The notes: generated by a model not told the origin, from the letters alone. Shown: positions 1 to 9,693, counted from the stretch's first letter. The stretch: DNA of 64,000 bases from Pseudomonas sp. Gutcm_11s (GCF_028649395.1 NZ_JAQSUW010000015.1:184997-248996), one strand, 5' to 3'. A program made the numbers and translations.

Positions 1-1
1 G

Positions 2-583
2 CCCGCCGCGCGCCAGCGCGTCGGCTACCTGGTCAGCCGGCGCACCGCCGAGCTGGACGCCACCGGCGTGGCCCGTGCCGGCACCGAGTCGGTGTTGGAG
101 AACGGCTCCGACGCGGTGTTCGCCGCGCTGTTCTGGTTCTGCCTGCTCGGTGCGCCGGGCGTGGTGCTGTATCGACTGAGCAACACCCTGGACGCCATGT
201 GGGGCTATCGCAACGAGCGCTTCGAGCGCTTCGGCTGGGCTGCGGCGCGCATCGATGACGTGCTCAATTACCTCCCCGCACGCCTGGTGGCGCTGACCTA
301 TGCGCTGCTCGGCAGGACCGGCATGGCCCTGCGCTGCTGGCGCCGCCAGGCGCCACTGTGGGATAGCCCCAATGCCGGCCCGGTAATGGCTGCCGGCGCC
401 GGCGCGCTGGGCGTCAGCCTGGGTGGCGCGGCCGTCTACCACGGTGTCGAGGAGCAGCGCCCGCAGCTGGGCGAGGGCGCTCCTGCCCGGGCGCGCGATA
501 TCGAGCGGGCCATCAATCTGGTGTATGGCGGCGTGGCCCTGTGGCTGCTTCTGCTGCTGGCAGGAGGCTTGTACCTTGCTTGA
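2..583 (+). CDS. cbiB: Adenosylcobinamide-phosphate synthase CbiB/CobD, C-terminal part
   Basis: The reading frame is open from the left edge, so only the C-terminal 193 residues are present; the family is usually a little over 300 residues. The enzyme is an integral membrane protein that joins the aminopropanol arm to adenosylcobyric acid. Visible family segments are [14 protein letters not shown] and [16 protein letters not shown] followed by LNYLPARL, and hydrophobic helices up to the C-terminus. Its stop overlaps the start of the next cobalamin gene, which fits one operon. An internal ATG at 68 is not the true start, because the frame continues upstream with family-like sequence. Confidence 0.92.
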   Translation, partial: PAARQRVGYLVSRRTAELDATGVARAGTESVLENGSDAVFAALFWFCLLGAPGVVLYRLSNTLDAMWGYRNERFERFGWAAARIDDVLNYLPARLVALTYALLGRTGMALRCWRRQAPLWDSPNAGPVMAAGAGALGVSLGGAAVYHGVEEQRPQLGEGAPARARDIERAINLVYGGVALWLLLLLAGGLYLA

Positions 584-1562
584 TCACGGCGGTCGGTTGC
601 GCGAAGCGGCGCAGCGCTACGGCATTCCCCTGACTGACTGGCTCGACCTGTCCACCGGCATCGCCCCCTATGGCTGGCCGCTGCCGCCGGTGCCGGACAG
701 CGCCTGGCTGCGCCTGCCCGAACTCGACGACGGCCTGGAGGCCGCCGCCCGCGACTATTATGGAGTGCCGGCCTTGCTGCCGGTCGCCGGCTCGCAGGCG
801 GCGATCCAGGCGTTGCCGCGCCTGCGCCGGCAGGGCCGGCGCGTCGGCATCGTCTCGCCGGCCTATGCCGAGCATGCCGAGGCCTGGCGCCGTGAGGGTC
901 ATCAGGTGATCGAGCTGAGCGAAGGGGCGGTCGAGCGCAGCCTGGATCGCCTCGACGTGCTGTTGGTGGTCAACCCGAACAATCCCACGGGGCGGCTGAT
1001 CGAGCGCGAGCGCCTGCTCGATTGGCATGCGCGGCTGGCGACGCGCGATGGCTGGCTGGTGGTCGACGAGGCCTTCATGGACTGCACGCCGGAGCACAGC
1101 CTGGGCGCCGACAGCGGCCTGCCACGGCTGGTGGTGCTGCGCTCGTTCGGCAAGTTCTTCGGCATGGCCGGCATCCGCCTGGGCTTCGTGCTGGCCGAGC
1201 CCGAGATTCTCGAGCGCCTGAACGAGTTGCTCGGCCCGTGGACGGTCAGCGGTCCGGCGCGGGTGGTGGCCAAGGCGCTGTTGAACGATGTCGATGGTCA
1301 ACGTCAGCAGCGCGAGCGCCTGCGCGCCGATGGCTTGCGCCTGGCCCTATTGCTCAGTGCCTATGGCCTGGCGCCAGCCGGCGGCACGGCGTTGTTCCAG
1401 CTGGCGCCTCATCAGCAGGCGGTAGGGCTGCATGGCTACTTCGCCCGGCGCGGCATTCTCCTGCGCCTGTTCGCCGAGACCCGCTGCCTGCGTATTGGCC
1501 TGCCCGGCGACGAGGCTGGCTGGCAGCGCCTGGAGCAGGCACTGCAGGAGATGCCGCGATGA
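576..1562 (+). CDS. cobD: Threonine-phosphate decarboxylase (Salmonella CobD, P. denitrificans CobC)
   Basis: A 328-residue fold-type I PLP aminotransferase relative that makes aminopropanol phosphate for the B12 nucleotide loop. Family signs are LDLSTGIAP near the N-terminus, [10 protein letters not shown] in the middle and the PLP-lysine motif [16 protein letters not shown] (Lys at about residue 193). I choose the TTG at 576, giving [18 protein letters not shown] at 562-567 sits 8 bases upstream and the product begins where family members do. The frame is open further upstream but that part reads as CbiB in another frame. It overlaps cbiB by 8 bases and the next gene by ATGA. Gene naming conflicts between species; both names refer to this function. 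Confidence 0.92.
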   Translation: MLDHGGRLREAAQRYGIPLTDWLDLSTGIAPYGWPLPPVPDSAWLRLPELDDGLEAAARDYYGVPALLPVAGSQAAIQALPRLRRQGRRVGIVSPAYAEHAEAWRREGHQVIELSEGAVERSLDRLDVLLVVNPNNPTGRLIERERLLDWHARLATRDGWLVVDEAFMDCTPEHSLGADSGLPRLVVLRSFGKFFGMAGIRLGFVLAEPEILERLNELLGPWTVSGPARVVAKALLNDVDGQRQQRERLRADGLRLALLLSAYGLAPAGGTALFQLAPHQQAVGLHGYFARRGILLRLFAETRCLRIGLPGDEAGWQRLEQALQEMPR

Positions 1563-3019
1563 CTGCCTCGGCCACCCTGATGATCCAGGGCACCACCTCG
1601 GACGCCGGCAAGAGCACTCTGGTGACCGCCCTGTGCCGCTGGCTGCAACGCCAGGGCGTCAGCGTCGTGCCGTTCAAGCCGCAGAATATGGCGCTCAACT
1701 CCGCCGTCACCGATGACGGCGGCGAGATCGGTCGCGCCCAGGCGGTGCAGGCCCAGGCCGCTGGCCTCGCGCCGCACACCGACATGAACCCGGTGCTGCT
1801 CAAGCCCAACTCCGACACCGGCGCCCAGGTGATCATCCAGGGCCGCGCCATCGGCAACATGAACGCCGTGGCCTACCACGACTACAAGCGCGTCGCTCGC
1901 GAGGCGGTGCTCGAGTCCCATGCCCGCCTTGCCGCGCAATACCCGGTGGTGATGGTGGAGGGCGCCGGCTCGCCGGCCGAGATCAACCTGCGCGCCGGCG
2001 ACATCGCCAACATGGGCTTCGCCGAGGCGGTGGATTGCCCGGTGCTGCTGATCGCCGATATCGACAAGGGCGGCGTGTTCGCCCACCTGGTCGGTACCCT
2101 GGAGCTGCTCTCGCCCAGCGAGCAGGCGCGGGTCAAGGGCTTCGTGATCAACCGCTTCCGTGGCGATATCGCCCTGCTGCAGCCTGGGCTGGATTGGCTG
2201 GAACAGCGCACCGGCAAGCCGGTGCTCGGCGTGCTGCCCTACCTGATGGACTTCCACCTGGAGGCCGAGGACGCGGTGCAGGTGCTGCAGCCGGACAAGG
2301 AGCGCGAGGTGCTGCGCGTCGCCGTGCCGGTGCTGCCGCGTATCAGCAACCACACCGACTTCGACCCGCTGCGCCTGCACCCGCAGGTGGATCTGCAGTT
2401 CATCGGCCCCGGCCAGGCGATTCCGCCGGCCGACCTGATCATCCTGCCTGGCTCGAAGAGCGTACGCGCCGACCTGGCGCGCCTGCGCGAGCATGGCTGG
2501 GACGCGGCCATCGCGCGTCACCTGCGCTACGGCGGCAAGGTCCTCGGCATCTGCGGCGGCCTGCAGATGCTCGGCACGCGCATCGACGATCCGCATGGGC
2601 TGGAGGGCCCGGCCGGCAGCAGCGCAGGGCTTGGCCTGCTTGACTACGCCACCGTGCTGGAGCCGGAGAAGCAGCTGCGCAATGTGCGCGGCCGCCTGAC
2701 TCTGGGCGAACTAGACGTCAGCGGCTACGAGATACACGCCGGGGTCAGCTCCGGCCCGGCGCTGAACACGCCCGCCGTGCGCCTGGACGACGGCCGCGCC
2801 GACGGCGCCATCAGTGCCGACGGCCAGGTCATGGCCACCTACCTGCACGGCCTGTTCGAGCAGCCGGCCGCCTGCGCCGCGCTGCTGCGCTGGGCCGGCC
2901 TGCGCGAGGCACGCCAGGTGGATTACCATGCGCGCCGCGAACGTGACATCGAGCGCCTGGCCGATCTGGTCGAGGCGCATCTGGATACCCGCCTGCTCCG
3001 CGAGCTGTGCGGCCTGTAA
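1559..3019 (+). CDS. cobQ: Cobyric acid synthase CobQ/CbiP
   Basis: A 486-residue glutamine-dependent amidotransferase that amidates four side chains of adenosylcobyrinic diamide to give adenosylcobyric acid. The N-terminal dethiobiotin-synthase-like domain begins with the P-loop [10 protein letters not shown] (about residues 10-19) and [13 protein letters not shown]. The C-terminal class I glutaminase-like domain carries the nucleophile in [11 protein letters not shown] (Cys about 332) and the later GYEIHAG and YLHGLFE segments. Length matches the family. Start ATG overlaps the cobD stop in ATGA, so translational coupling is likely. Confidence 0.96.
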   Translation: MTASATLMIQGTTSDAGKSTLVTALCRWLQRQGVSVVPFKPQNMALNSAVTDDGGEIGRAQAVQAQAAGLAPHTDMNPVLLKPNSDTGAQVIIQGRAIGNMNAVAYHDYKRVAREAVLESHARLAAQYPVVMVEGAGSPAEINLRAGDIANMGFAEAVDCPVLLIADIDKGGVFAHLVGTLELLSPSEQARVKGFVINRFRGDIALLQPGLDWLEQRTGKPVLGVLPYLMDFHLEAEDAVQVLQPDKEREVLRVAVPVLPRISNHTDFDPLRLHPQVDLQFIGPGQAIPPADLIILPGSKSVRADLARLREHGWDAAIARHLRYGGKVLGICGGLQMLGTRIDDPHGLEGPAGSSAGLGLLDYATVLEPEKQLRNVRGRLTLGELDVSGYEIHAGVSSGPALNTPAVRLDDGRADGAISADGQVMATYLHGLFEQPAACAALLRWAGLREARQVDYHARRERDIERLADLVEAHLDTRLLRELCGL

Positions 3020-3029
3020 GAGGCAAACC

Positions 3030-3551
3030 ATGCTCGAACTGATCCTGGGGGGCGCCCGCTCCGGCAAGAGCCGCCTGGCCGAGAAGCTGGCGGCGGACAG
3101 CGGCCTGGAGGTCACCTATATCGCCACCGGGCAGGCCTGGGACGGCGAGATGGCCAAGCGCATCGCCCACCATCGCAGCACACGCCCGGCCGAGTGGGGC
3201 CTGGTTGAGGAGCCCCTCGAACTGGCCCGCGCCCTGCGCGACAATGCCGCCCCCGAGCGCTGCCTGCTGGTCGACTGCCTGACCCTGTGGCTGACCAACC
3301 TGCTGATGCTGGAAGACGAGACCCGCCTGGCCATGCAGCGCGATGCCTTCCTCGAGGCGCTGGGCGAGCTGCCCGGGCGCATCATCCTGGTCAGCAACGA
3401 GACCGGCCTGGGCGTGGTGCCGCTCGGCGAGCTGACCCGACGCTACGTCGACGAGGCCGGCTGGCTGCACCAGGCCTTGGCCGAGCGCGCCGAGCGCGTG
3501 CAGTTCTGCGTTGCCGGCCTGCCCATGCTGCTCAAAGGAGCGCCGCTATGA
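3030..3551 (+). CDS. cobU: Adenosylcobinamide kinase / guanylyltransferase CobU/CobP
   Basis: A 173-residue bifunctional enzyme that phosphorylates adenosylcobinamide and then transfers GMP to it. The P-loop GGARSGKS is at residues 7-14, the [10 protein letters not shown] region holds the His pair (about 47-48) where the guanylylated His is expected, and [12 protein letters not shown] and [11 protein letters not shown] are strongly conserved family blocks. The ATG lies 10 bases after cobQ and the stop overlaps cobT by ATGA. The frame is open upstream inside cobQ but has no family sequence there. Confidence 0.95.
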   Translation: MLELILGGARSGKSRLAEKLAADSGLEVTYIATGQAWDGEMAKRIAHHRSTRPAEWGLVEEPLELARALRDNAAPERCLLVDCLTLWLTNLLMLEDETRLAMQRDAFLEALGELPGRIILVSNETGLGVVPLGELTRRYVDEAGWLHQALAERAERVQFCVAGLPMLLKGAPL

Positions 3552-4603
3552 CTTCTTCATTCTGGTGGCAGCAGGCCTGCCGCCAACCCGATGCCGCCGC
3601 CGAAGCCGCTGCCCTGGCGCGCCAGGCGCAACTGACCAAACCGACCGGCGCCCTCGGTGCGCTGGAGGCGCTGGCCGTGCGCCTGGCCGCACTGCAGGGG
3701 CGCGAGAAGCCGGACATTCGCAGTCCGCAACTAGTGCTGTTCGCCGGTGACCATGGCGTGGTCGCCGAGGGTGTTTCGGCCTACCCGCAGGCGGTGACCG
3801 CGCAGATGCTCGGCAACTTCGTCGCCGGCGGCGCCGCCGTCAGCGTGCTGGCCCGCGAGCAGGGCGTGCCGTTGCGCCTGGTCGACCTGGGCACCATCGA
3901 TCTCGCCCTCGAACTGCCAGGCGTACGCCACCTGCGCCTCGGCGCCGGCACCGCCAACTTCGCCGTCGAGCCGGCGATGACGGCCGAGCAGTGCGCCGCC
4001 GCGCTGCAGGCCGGCCGTGATGCGGCGCAGGAAGCGCTAGCCGCGGGCTGCGACCTGCTGCTGGCCGGCGAGATGGGCATCGGCAATACCAGCGCCGCCA
4101 CGGCCCTGGCCTGCGCCCTGAGCGATCTCACACCGGGCCAATTGACCGGCCCCGGCACCGGCCTGGATGGCGCCGGCGTCAGCCACAAGCAGGCGGTGAT
4201 CGAGCGCGCCCTGGCCCTGCATGGCGCAGCGCTTGCCGATCCCTTTGAGGCGCTGCGCCGGGTCGGTGGCTTCGAGCTGGCGGCCCTCGCCGGTGCTTAT
4301 CTGGCCTGTGCCCAGGCCAGCATTCCGGCCGTGGTCGACGGCTTCATCTGCAGCGCGGCGGCCCTGTGCGCCGTGCGCCTGAACCCTGGCGTGCAGCCCT
4401 GGCTGCTGTTCGCCCATGCCGGCGCCGAGCCGGGCCACGCCGCGTTGCTGGCCGAGCTCGATGCCGCACCGCTGCTCGACCTCGGCCTACGCCTGGGCGA
4501 GGGCAGCGGTGCTGCGCTGGCGCTGCCCCTGATCAAGCTTGCCTGTGTGTTGCACGGCGGCATGGCTACCTTTTCTGAAGCTCTGGTTGAGGACAAACAA
4601 TGA
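3548..4603 (+). CDS. cobT: Nicotinate-nucleotide-dimethylbenzimidazole phosphoribosyltransferase CobT
   Basis: A 351-residue soluble enzyme that makes alpha-ribazole phosphate from the lower ligand base and nicotinate mononucleotide. Family blocks are [13 protein letters not shown] near the N-terminus, [32 protein letters not shown] in the middle and HAGAEPGH near residue 290, which contains the Glu taken as the catalytic base in this family. Length is typical. It starts within the stop of cobU and ends four bases into the next gene, so the cluster is read as one message. Confidence 0.96.
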   Translation: MTSSFWWQQACRQPDAAAEAAALARQAQLTKPTGALGALEALAVRLAALQGREKPDIRSPQLVLFAGDHGVVAEGVSAYPQAVTAQMLGNFVAGGAAVSVLAREQGVPLRLVDLGTIDLALELPGVRHLRLGAGTANFAVEPAMTAEQCAAALQAGRDAAQEALAAGCDLLLAGEMGIGNTSAATALACALSDLTPGQLTGPGTGLDGAGVSHKQAVIERALALHGAALADPFEALRRVGGFELAALAGAYLACAQASIPAVVDGFICSAAALCAVRLNPGVQPWLLFAHAGAEPGHAALLAELDAAPLLDLGLRLGEGSGAALALPLIKLACVLHGGMATFSEALVEDKQ

Positions 4604-5172
4604 CCCTATCCCTGGATATGTTGCGCCACGGCGTGACCGACGCCGGCCCCGGCTTTCGTGGCAGCAGCGACGACGCGCTGACCGAGCAGGGCCGCCAGCA
4701 GATGCAGCAGGCCCTGGCCGGCAAGAGTGGCTGGGACCTGGTGATCAGCTCGCCGCTGCAGCGTTGCGAGTCCTTCGCTCGTCAGTTCGCCGAAGCCAAC
4801 GGCTTGCCGCTGCGCATCGAGGCCGATCTGCGTGAGCTGCACTTCGGCGCCTGGGAGGGCCGCAACTCGGCCGAGGTGTTGCTGGAGGACCCGGAGGCCC
4901 TCGGCAAGTTCTGGAACGATCCCTACCGCTTCACCCCGCCGGAAGCTGAGCCGGTCAAGGACTTCGCCAAGCGCGTGCTGGGCGCCGTCGAGCGCCTGCA
5001 GGCCGAGCTGGATGGCCAGCGCTTGCTGCTGGTGACCCATGGCGGCGTGATGCGCCTGCTGCTGGCTCGCGCGCGCAACCTGCCGGAGAACCAGCTGCTG
5101 CAGGTGGATGTCGGCTATGGCGCGCTGCATGGCCTGCAGGTCGAGGCCGGTCTGCAGCTGAGCGAAGCCTGA
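4600..5172 (+). CDS. cobC: Alpha-ribazole phosphatase, histidine phosphatase family
   Basis: A 190-residue histidine phosphatase. The catalytic LRHG motif is at residues 8-11 and the second conserved His is in [13 protein letters not shown], near residue 148. Members of this superfamily have many substrates; the call to alpha-ribazole-5'-phosphate (or adenosylcobalamin-phosphate) dephosphorylation rests on its place between cobT and cobS with overlapping ends. An ATGA overlap joins it to cobT and its stop overlaps the cobS start (TGATG). Confidence 0.87.
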   Translation: MTLSLDMLRHGVTDAGPGFRGSSDDALTEQGRQQMQQALAGKSGWDLVISSPLQRCESFARQFAEANGLPLRIEADLRELHFGAWEGRNSAEVLLEDPEALGKFWNDPYRFTPPEAEPVKDFAKRVLGAVERLQAELDGQRLLLVTHGGVMRLLLARARNLPENQLLQVDVGYGALHGLQVEAGLQLSEA

Positions 5173-5909
5173 TGCTGCCGCAGCCGCTGCTGATCGCCCT
5201 GCAGTTCCTCACGCGCTTGCCGGTACGTCTGCCCGGCATGCCGGAGGCGCAGCAGATCGGCCGCTCGCTGCTCTGGTATCCACTGGTGGGGTTGCTGCTC
5301 GGCGGCCTGTTGCTGGGGCTGCACGGGCTGCTCGGCAGCACACCGGCGCTGCTGCAGGCGGCCATTCTGCTGGCGGTCTGGGTGGGGCTTAGTGGTGGCC
5401 TGCATCTGGATGGCCTGGCCGACACGGCCGATGCCTGGGTGGGCGGCTACGGTGATCGCGAGCGTACGCTGGCGATCATGAAGGACCCGCGCAGCGGCCC
5501 CATCGCGGTGGTCGTGCTGCTGTTGGTGCTGCTGCTCAAATTCGCCGCTCTGGTCGTGTTGCTCGAGCGCGGCGCCTGGGCCGGGCTGCTGCTGGCGCCC
5601 TGGCTCGGTCGTGCGCTGCTGCCGCTGCTGTTCCTGACCACCGCCTATGTGCGAGCCGGCGGCCTGGGCGCGGCACTGGCCGAGCATCTGCCACGCGAGC
5701 GTCTGCCGCTGGTGCTGGCGGTGCATGGCCTGGCCATGCTGCTGCTCGGCTGGAGCGGGCTGTTGGCGCTGCTCGCCGCCGCGCTGGTGTTCTGCCTGCT
5801 GCGCCGTGCCTTCGTCCCGCGCCTGGGCGGCACCACCGGCGACACCGCCGGCGCCCTGCTGGAAGTGGCCGAATGCGCGGTGCTGCTGAGCCTCGCCTTG
5901 TTCCTCTGA
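5172..5909 (+). CDS. cobS: Adenosylcobinamide-GDP ribazoletransferase (cobalamin synthase) CobS/CobV
   Basis: A 245-residue multi-pass membrane enzyme that joins adenosylcobinamide-GDP and alpha-ribazole, the last step of the pathway. The signature SGGLHLDGLADTADAWVGG sits at about residues 74-92, with the acidic residues that bind metal, followed by MKDPRSGPIAV. The remaining sequence is strongly hydrophobic with about six or seven helices. It is the last gene of the cob operon; no clear intrinsic terminator follows before the MarR gene. Confidence 0.96.
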   Translation: MLPQPLLIALQFLTRLPVRLPGMPEAQQIGRSLLWYPLVGLLLGGLLLGLHGLLGSTPALLQAAILLAVWVGLSGGLHLDGLADTADAWVGGYGDRERTLAIMKDPRSGPIAVVVLLLVLLLKFAALVVLLERGAWAGLLLAPWLGRALLPLLFLTTAYVRAGGLGAALAEHLPRERLPLVLAVHGLAMLLLGWSGLLALLAAALVFCLLRRAFVPRLGGTTGDTAGALLEVAECAVLLSLALFL

Positions 5910-5960
5910 TTCATCTGTTCCGCTGCCTTATCGCGCAACTGTAACTGCCTGTTCGGCGAG

Positions 5961-5978
5961 TACGGGTATATACCTGTA
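5961..5978. promoter_or_regulatory. Palindrome at the start of the MarR gene, probable operator
   Basis: TACGGGTATATACCTGTA is an 18-base inverted repeat matching its complement except at one symmetric pair. It ends 3 bases before the ATG of the MarR-type gene. MarR proteins bind 16-20 bp palindromes over their own promoters, so autoregulation is the simplest reading. No Shine-Dalgarno sequence is visible between it and the ATG. Confidence 0.65.
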
Positions 5979-5981
5979 TCC

Positions 5982-6395
5982 ATGTTGCCGACCCAATGCC
6001 TGTGTACCAAGTTGCGCCGTGCCAGCCGCTGCGTGACCCGCATCTACGACGAAGCCCTGGCCGATGTCGGGCTCAATGCCGCCCAGTTTTCCTTGCTGCG
6101 TAACCTGCAGCGTCTGCAAAGCCCGAGCATTTCCATGCTGGCCGAGGCCATGGGCCTGGACCGCAGCACGCTCGGCCGCAACCTGCGGGTGGTGGAGGGC
6201 ATGGGCCTGGTGCAGCTGGGCGGCGGTGCCGACCAGCGCAGCCGCGAGGTGCTGCTGAGCGAAGCCGGCCGGCAGGTGCTGGAGCGGGGCGCAGCACTCT
6301 GGGAACGGGCGCAGCAGGAAGTGGCGCTGCGCCTGGGCGCGGACAAGCGAGCGGCGCTGATGTTGCTGCTGGACGATCTGGAAACCATCGACTGA
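5982..6395 (+). CDS. MarR-family transcriptional regulator
   Basis: A 137-residue winged-helix protein. The DNA-binding core is visible as LNAAQFSLLRNL (helix 2), ISMLAEAMGLDRSTLGRNLRVVEGMGLVQ (recognition helix region) and the wing with RSREVLLSEAGRQVL. Cysteines occur near the N-terminus (TQCLCTKLRRASRCV), which could sense oxidants, but this is a guess. The ATG at 5982 gives the usual N-terminus although it lacks a ribosome-binding site; a leaderless transcript is possible. It lies 27 bases upstream of an MFS gene that it probably controls together with itself through the palindrome at 5961-5978. Confidence 0.9.
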   Translation: MLPTQCLCTKLRRASRCVTRIYDEALADVGLNAAQFSLLRNLQRLQSPSISMLAEAMGLDRSTLGRNLRVVEGMGLVQLGGGADQRSREVLLSEAGRQVLERGAALWERAQQEVALRLGADKRAALMLLLDDLETID

Positions 6396-6422
6396 CGGGC
6401 CGCTGCCCGTGGAGACAACGAC

Positions 6423-7631
6423 ATGAGCAATCCGTGGCGCACGGCGGCCTGGCTATTGGTAGGGGCTTCGCTGATCCTCGCCCTGTCCCTCGGCATCCGG
6501 CATGGCTTCGGCCTGTTCCTCGGGCCGATGAGCAGCGAGTTCGGCTGGGGGCGCGAGGTGTTCGCCTTCGCCATCGCCCTGCAGAACCTGATCTGGGGCC
6601 TGGCCCAGCCGATCACCGGCGCCATCGCCGACCGCTTCGGCGCGCGGCGGGTGATCATCGGCGGCGGGCTGCTCTATGCCGCCGGTCTGGGCCTGATGGC
6701 GGTGTCCGACTCGGCGCTGTCGCTATCGCTGAGCGCTGGTCTGTTGATCGGTATCGGCCTGTCCGGCACCTCGTTCTCGGTGATGCTCGGCGTGGTTGGT
6801 CGCGCGTTGCCGCCGGAGAAGCGCAGCATCGGCATGGGCATCGCCGCTGCCGCCGGCTCCTTCGGCCAGTTCGCCATGCTGCCCGGCAGCCTGGGCCTGA
6901 TCGGCTGGCTCGGCTGGTCCTCGGCGCTGCTCGCGCTGGCCATGCTGGTGGCGCTGATCGCACCGCTGGCGCTGATGGTGCGCGACACGCCGCTGCCGGC
7001 CCCGGCGGGCGGCGAGCAGAGCCTGGGCGAGGCGCTGCGCGAGGCCTGCTCGCATTCCGGTTTCTGGCTGCTGGCGCTGGGCTTCTTCGTCTGCGGCTTC
7101 CAGGTGGTGTTCATCGGCGTGCACCTGCCGTCGTATCTGGTCGACCAGCATCTGCCTGCATCGGTGGGCACCACCGTGCTGGCGCTGGTGGGCCTGTTCA
7201 ACGTGTTCGGCACCTATGTTGCCGGCTGGCTGGGCGGGCGGCTGTCCAAGCCCAAACTGCTCACCGGCCTGTATCTGGCGCGCACGCTGGTGATCGTCGC
7301 CTTCGTCTACCTGCCGCTCTCCGAATGGAGCGCCTATGCCTTCGGCATGGCCATGGGCTTCCTCTGGCTGTCCACCGTGCCGCTGACCAATGGCACCGTG
7401 GCTACCCTGTTCGGGGTACGCAACCTGTCCATGCTCGGCGGCATCGTGTTCCTGTTCCACCAGCTGGGCTCCTTCCTCGGCGGCTGGCTGGGTGGCTACC
7501 TGTACGACCATACCGGTAGCTATGAGGTGGTCTGGCAGCTGTCGATCCTCTTCGGCCTGATGGCGGCGGCGCTCAACTGGCCGGTGCGTGAAGAGCCAGT
7601 CGCGCGCCTGCGCGGTGCGGAGCCGGCATGA
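6423..7631 (+). CDS. MFS transporter
   Basis: A 402-residue, twelve-helix major facilitator. The loop 2-3 motif appears as GAIADRFGARRVIIGGG and the first helix as LALSLGIRHGFGLFLGPM, which looks like the group of MFS carriers often annotated as oxalate/formate or monocarboxylate antiporter relatives. Substrate cannot be read from sequence. GTGGAGACAACGAC before the ATG provides a weak ribosome-binding site. It follows a MarR gene by 27 bases and overlaps a tiny membrane protein gene at its end, so the three probably form one regulated unit. Confidence 0.88.
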   Translation: MSNPWRTAAWLLVGASLILALSLGIRHGFGLFLGPMSSEFGWGREVFAFAIALQNLIWGLAQPITGAIADRFGARRVIIGGGLLYAAGLGLMAVSDSALSLSLSAGLLIGIGLSGTSFSVMLGVVGRALPPEKRSIGMGIAAAAGSFGQFAMLPGSLGLIGWLGWSSALLALAMLVALIAPLALMVRDTPLPAPAGGEQSLGEALREACSHSGFWLLALGFFVCGFQVVFIGVHLPSYLVDQHLPASVGTTVLALVGLFNVFGTYVAGWLGGRLSKPKLLTGLYLARTLVIVAFVYLPLSEWSAYAFGMAMGFLWLSTVPLTNGTVATLFGVRNLSMLGGIVFLFHQLGSFLGGWLGGYLYDHTGSYEVVWQLSILFGLMAAALNWPVREEPVARLRGAEPA

Positions 7632-7750
7632 GTCGCAGGGCCGGCCTGGGTCTTCTGGCGCTACTGGTCGCCGGCCTGCTGGCGCTGGCCTGGTGGGGCT
7701 GGAGCCGCGCCGGCCTGGCCCTGCTGCAGTTGAACATGAGCCTGTGCTGA
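7628..7750 (+). CDS. 40-residue single-helix membrane microprotein
   Basis: An ATGA overlap with the MFS stop opens a 40-codon frame: a short basic start (MSRRAG), one hydrophobic helix of about 20 residues with GLLALAWWGW, then SRAGLALLQLNMSLC. Overlap with the transporter stop, basic N-terminus and helix length argue that it is real and translationally coupled. It resembles small accessory subunits of membrane transporters in form only; I recognise no family. Chance occurrence in G+C-rich sequence cannot be excluded. Confidence 0.55.
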   Translation: MSRRAGLGLLALLVAGLLALAWWGWSRAGLALLQLNMSLC

Positions 7751-7813
7751 AGATTGCCGCAGCGGCCGTGGGCGCGTAGCGTGGACGGCATGACCGAATA
7801 GGAGTCCGTCGTC

Positions 7814-8365
7814 ATGTTGCCGCGAATCGCCTCGCTGTCCCTGCTTTGCCTGCTGTCCTCGCCGTTGTGGGCGGCTGACTGTCCGCCGCTGCTCAAGGAC
7901 CAGGGCGAATTGCAGCAGTTGCGCTCGAAGGAGCGTATCGACCTGTGCCAGCGCTTCGCCGGCAAGCCGCTGCTGGTGATCAATACCGCCAGCCATTGCG
8001 GCTTCACTCCGCAGTTCAAGGGCCTCGAGGCGCTCTATCAGCGCTACAAGGGGCAGGGGCTGGAAGTGCTCGGCGTGCCGTCCGATGATTTTCGCCAGGA
8101 AGCCGATAGCTCCGAGGGAACGGCCAAGATCTGCTTCATCGACTATGGCGTGACCTTCGCCATGAGCGAGCCGCAGGCGGTCAGTGGTGACGATGCGGTG
8201 CCGCTGTTCCGTGAGCTGGCCGAGCAGAGCAGTGCGCCGCGCTGGAACTTCTACAAGTACGTGGTGGGGCGCGATGGCAAGGTGATCGCCAGTTTCTCCA
8301 GCCTGACCAAGCCGGACGACGAGGACCTGATCGAGGCGATCGACAAGGCCATCGCCCAGCAGTGA
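7814..8365 (+). CDS. Exported glutathione peroxidase-like protein
   Basis: A 183-residue member of the glutathione/thioredoxin peroxidase family with a signal peptide ([20 protein letters not shown], cleavage after AAD region likely). The peroxidatic Cys is in [18 protein letters not shown] and the WNF tryptophan is present in [11 protein letters not shown]. The usual GFPCNQF block, which supplies the catalytic Gln, reads [14 protein letters not shown], so the catalytic tetrad is altered. AGGAG lies 9 bases before the ATG. A bidirectional terminator follows. Role: probably periplasmic peroxide reduction, substrate unproven. Confidence 0.88.
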   Translation: MLPRIASLSLLCLLSSPLWAADCPPLLKDQGELQQLRSKERIDLCQRFAGKPLLVINTASHCGFTPQFKGLEALYQRYKGQGLEVLGVPSDDFRQEADSSEGTAKICFIDYGVTFAMSEPQAVSGDDAVPLFRELAEQSSAPRWNFYKYVVGRDGKVIASFSSLTKPDDEDLIEAIDKAIAQQ

Positions 8366-8378
8366 ATCGACGGGCATG

Positions 8379-8406
8379 AAAAAGCCGGGCAGATGCCCGG
8401 CTTTTT
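8379..8406. terminator. Bidirectional intrinsic terminator
   Basis: A perfect 12-bp stem (AAAAAGCCGGGC / GCCCGGCTTTTT) closed by the loop AGAT. The A/T ends give a U-tract in either direction. It lies between the convergent peroxidase and FadL-type genes and can serve both. Confidence 0.92.
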
Positions 8407-8424
8407 CGTTGCTGCCTACTGCGC

Positions 8425-9693
8425 TTAGAAGCGGTAGGTGGCTTGCAGGCCCAGGCCGTGGGCGCTGTTCTTGTACTCGGCGCTGAAGCCCGGAGCGATT
8501 TCCACGCCGCCCAGTTCGGTGGCGGGCTGGTCGACCTTGGCGGGATTCTCGCGCAGGTACGAGTAAGCCACGTCGATGGTCAGGTCGGGGTTCGGCGACC
8601 AGCCAGCACCCAAGGAGAACACTTTGCGGTTGCCGACCGGGATACGCACGGTACGGTGGGCGTTTTCGGCCGGGGACGGATCGAGGGCCAGGCCGGTACG
8701 CAGCACCCACTGCGGGTTCAACTGGTAGGTGGCGCCAATGGCATAGGACCAGGTGTCGTGCCACTTCAGCTCTTCGCTGACTTCGTCGAGCAGGCCCAGC
8801 GGGGTGCCGTTGTTCTCGACCACGATTTCCTGCAGGCGGCTCCAGCGGGTCCAGGTGGCGCCAGCGTGGAAGGTCCATTTGTCGTCGAACTGGTAGGTGA
8901 GCGACGTGTCGACGCTTTCCGGGGTGGTGAAGTCCAGGGTGGCGTCGTACTGGCCGTTGAACAGCGCGGTCAGGCCGTTGCCGCCGCTGACGCGGGTACG
9001 GCCTTCCAGGGTGTAGTCGACCTTGGAGTGGTAGGTCAGGCCCCAGGCCAGCTGGTCGGTCACGTCGACCAGCACGCCAGCGTTGAAGCCGTAGCCTACG
9101 TCGTCACCCTTGATGCCGACCTTGGTCTCGCCGGCGCCGCCCACGGCGGTGTTGTCCAGCTTGTTGGTCAGCTTGCCCTTGATCTTGTTGATGGTCGGGC
9201 CGAAGCCGACGGACACGCGATCATTGACCTGGTAGCTCAGGGTCGGCTGTACGGTGACCACTTCCACCTTGCTGTACAGGCCCTTGTAGCGACCGCCGAA
9301 GCTCTTCTCGGAGTCGTTGATCAGGGCGAAGGGGACGTACATGCCCAGGCCCCAGCTGAATTTCTCGTCGATCGGGCTGGCGTAGTAGGCGAACGGAACC
9401 GGAGTCATCGGCACCATGTCGCCCTTGGCGGTCTGGTCACTGGCGTGGTCGATATCGACGTTGGCCTTGATCAGGCCGAAACCGCCGACCATCTCCGCGC
9501 GCTTGAGCTTGCTCAGACCAGCCGGGTTGCCGTACAGGACGCTGGCGTCGTTGACCGAGGAAGAACGGCCGGCGAAGGAGGTGCCCATGCCGCTGACGCT
9601 TTGCTCGTTAATGGCAATTCCGTTGCCCAGGCTGTGAGTGGAAACCGCACCGACGGCGAGTGCGAGAGAGGTCTTCAACCAGAGTTTTTTCAT
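8425..9693 (-). CDS. fadL: FadL-family outer membrane transporter
   Basis: A 422-residue outer membrane beta-barrel for hydrophobic compounds such as long-chain fatty acids. The signal peptide MKKLWLKTSLALAVGAVSTHS is followed by the family N-terminus AINEQSVSGMGTSFAGRSS and NDASVLYGNPAGLS, which forms the plug and S3-kink region in FadL. The protein ends in Phe (QATYRF), the usual C-terminal signal of outer membrane barrels. I take the ATG at 9693 because it starts the signal peptide; the longer frame upstream adds non-signal residues. Natural ligand is not predictable; several pseudomonad paralogues exist. Confidence 0.92.
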   Translation of the reverse strand: MKKLWLKTSLALAVGAVSTHSLGNGIAINEQSVSGMGTSFAGRSSSVNDASVLYGNPAGLSKLKRAEMVGGFGLIKANVDIDHASDQTAKGDMVPMTPVPFAYYASPIDEKFSWGLGMYVPFALINDSEKSFGGRYKGLYSKVEVVTVQPTLSYQVNDRVSVGFGPTINKIKGKLTNKLDNTAVGGAGETKVGIKGDDVGYGFNAGVLVDVTDQLAWGLTYHSKVDYTLEGRTRVSGGNGLTALFNGQYDATLDFTTPESVDTSLTYQFDDKWTFHAGATWTRWSRLQEIVVENNGTPLGLLDEVSEELKWHDTWSYAIGATYQLNPQWVLRTGLALDPSPAENAHRTVRIPVGNRKVFSLGAGWSPNPDLTIDVAYSYLRENPAKVDQPATELGGVEIAPGFSAEYKNSAHGLGLQATYRF

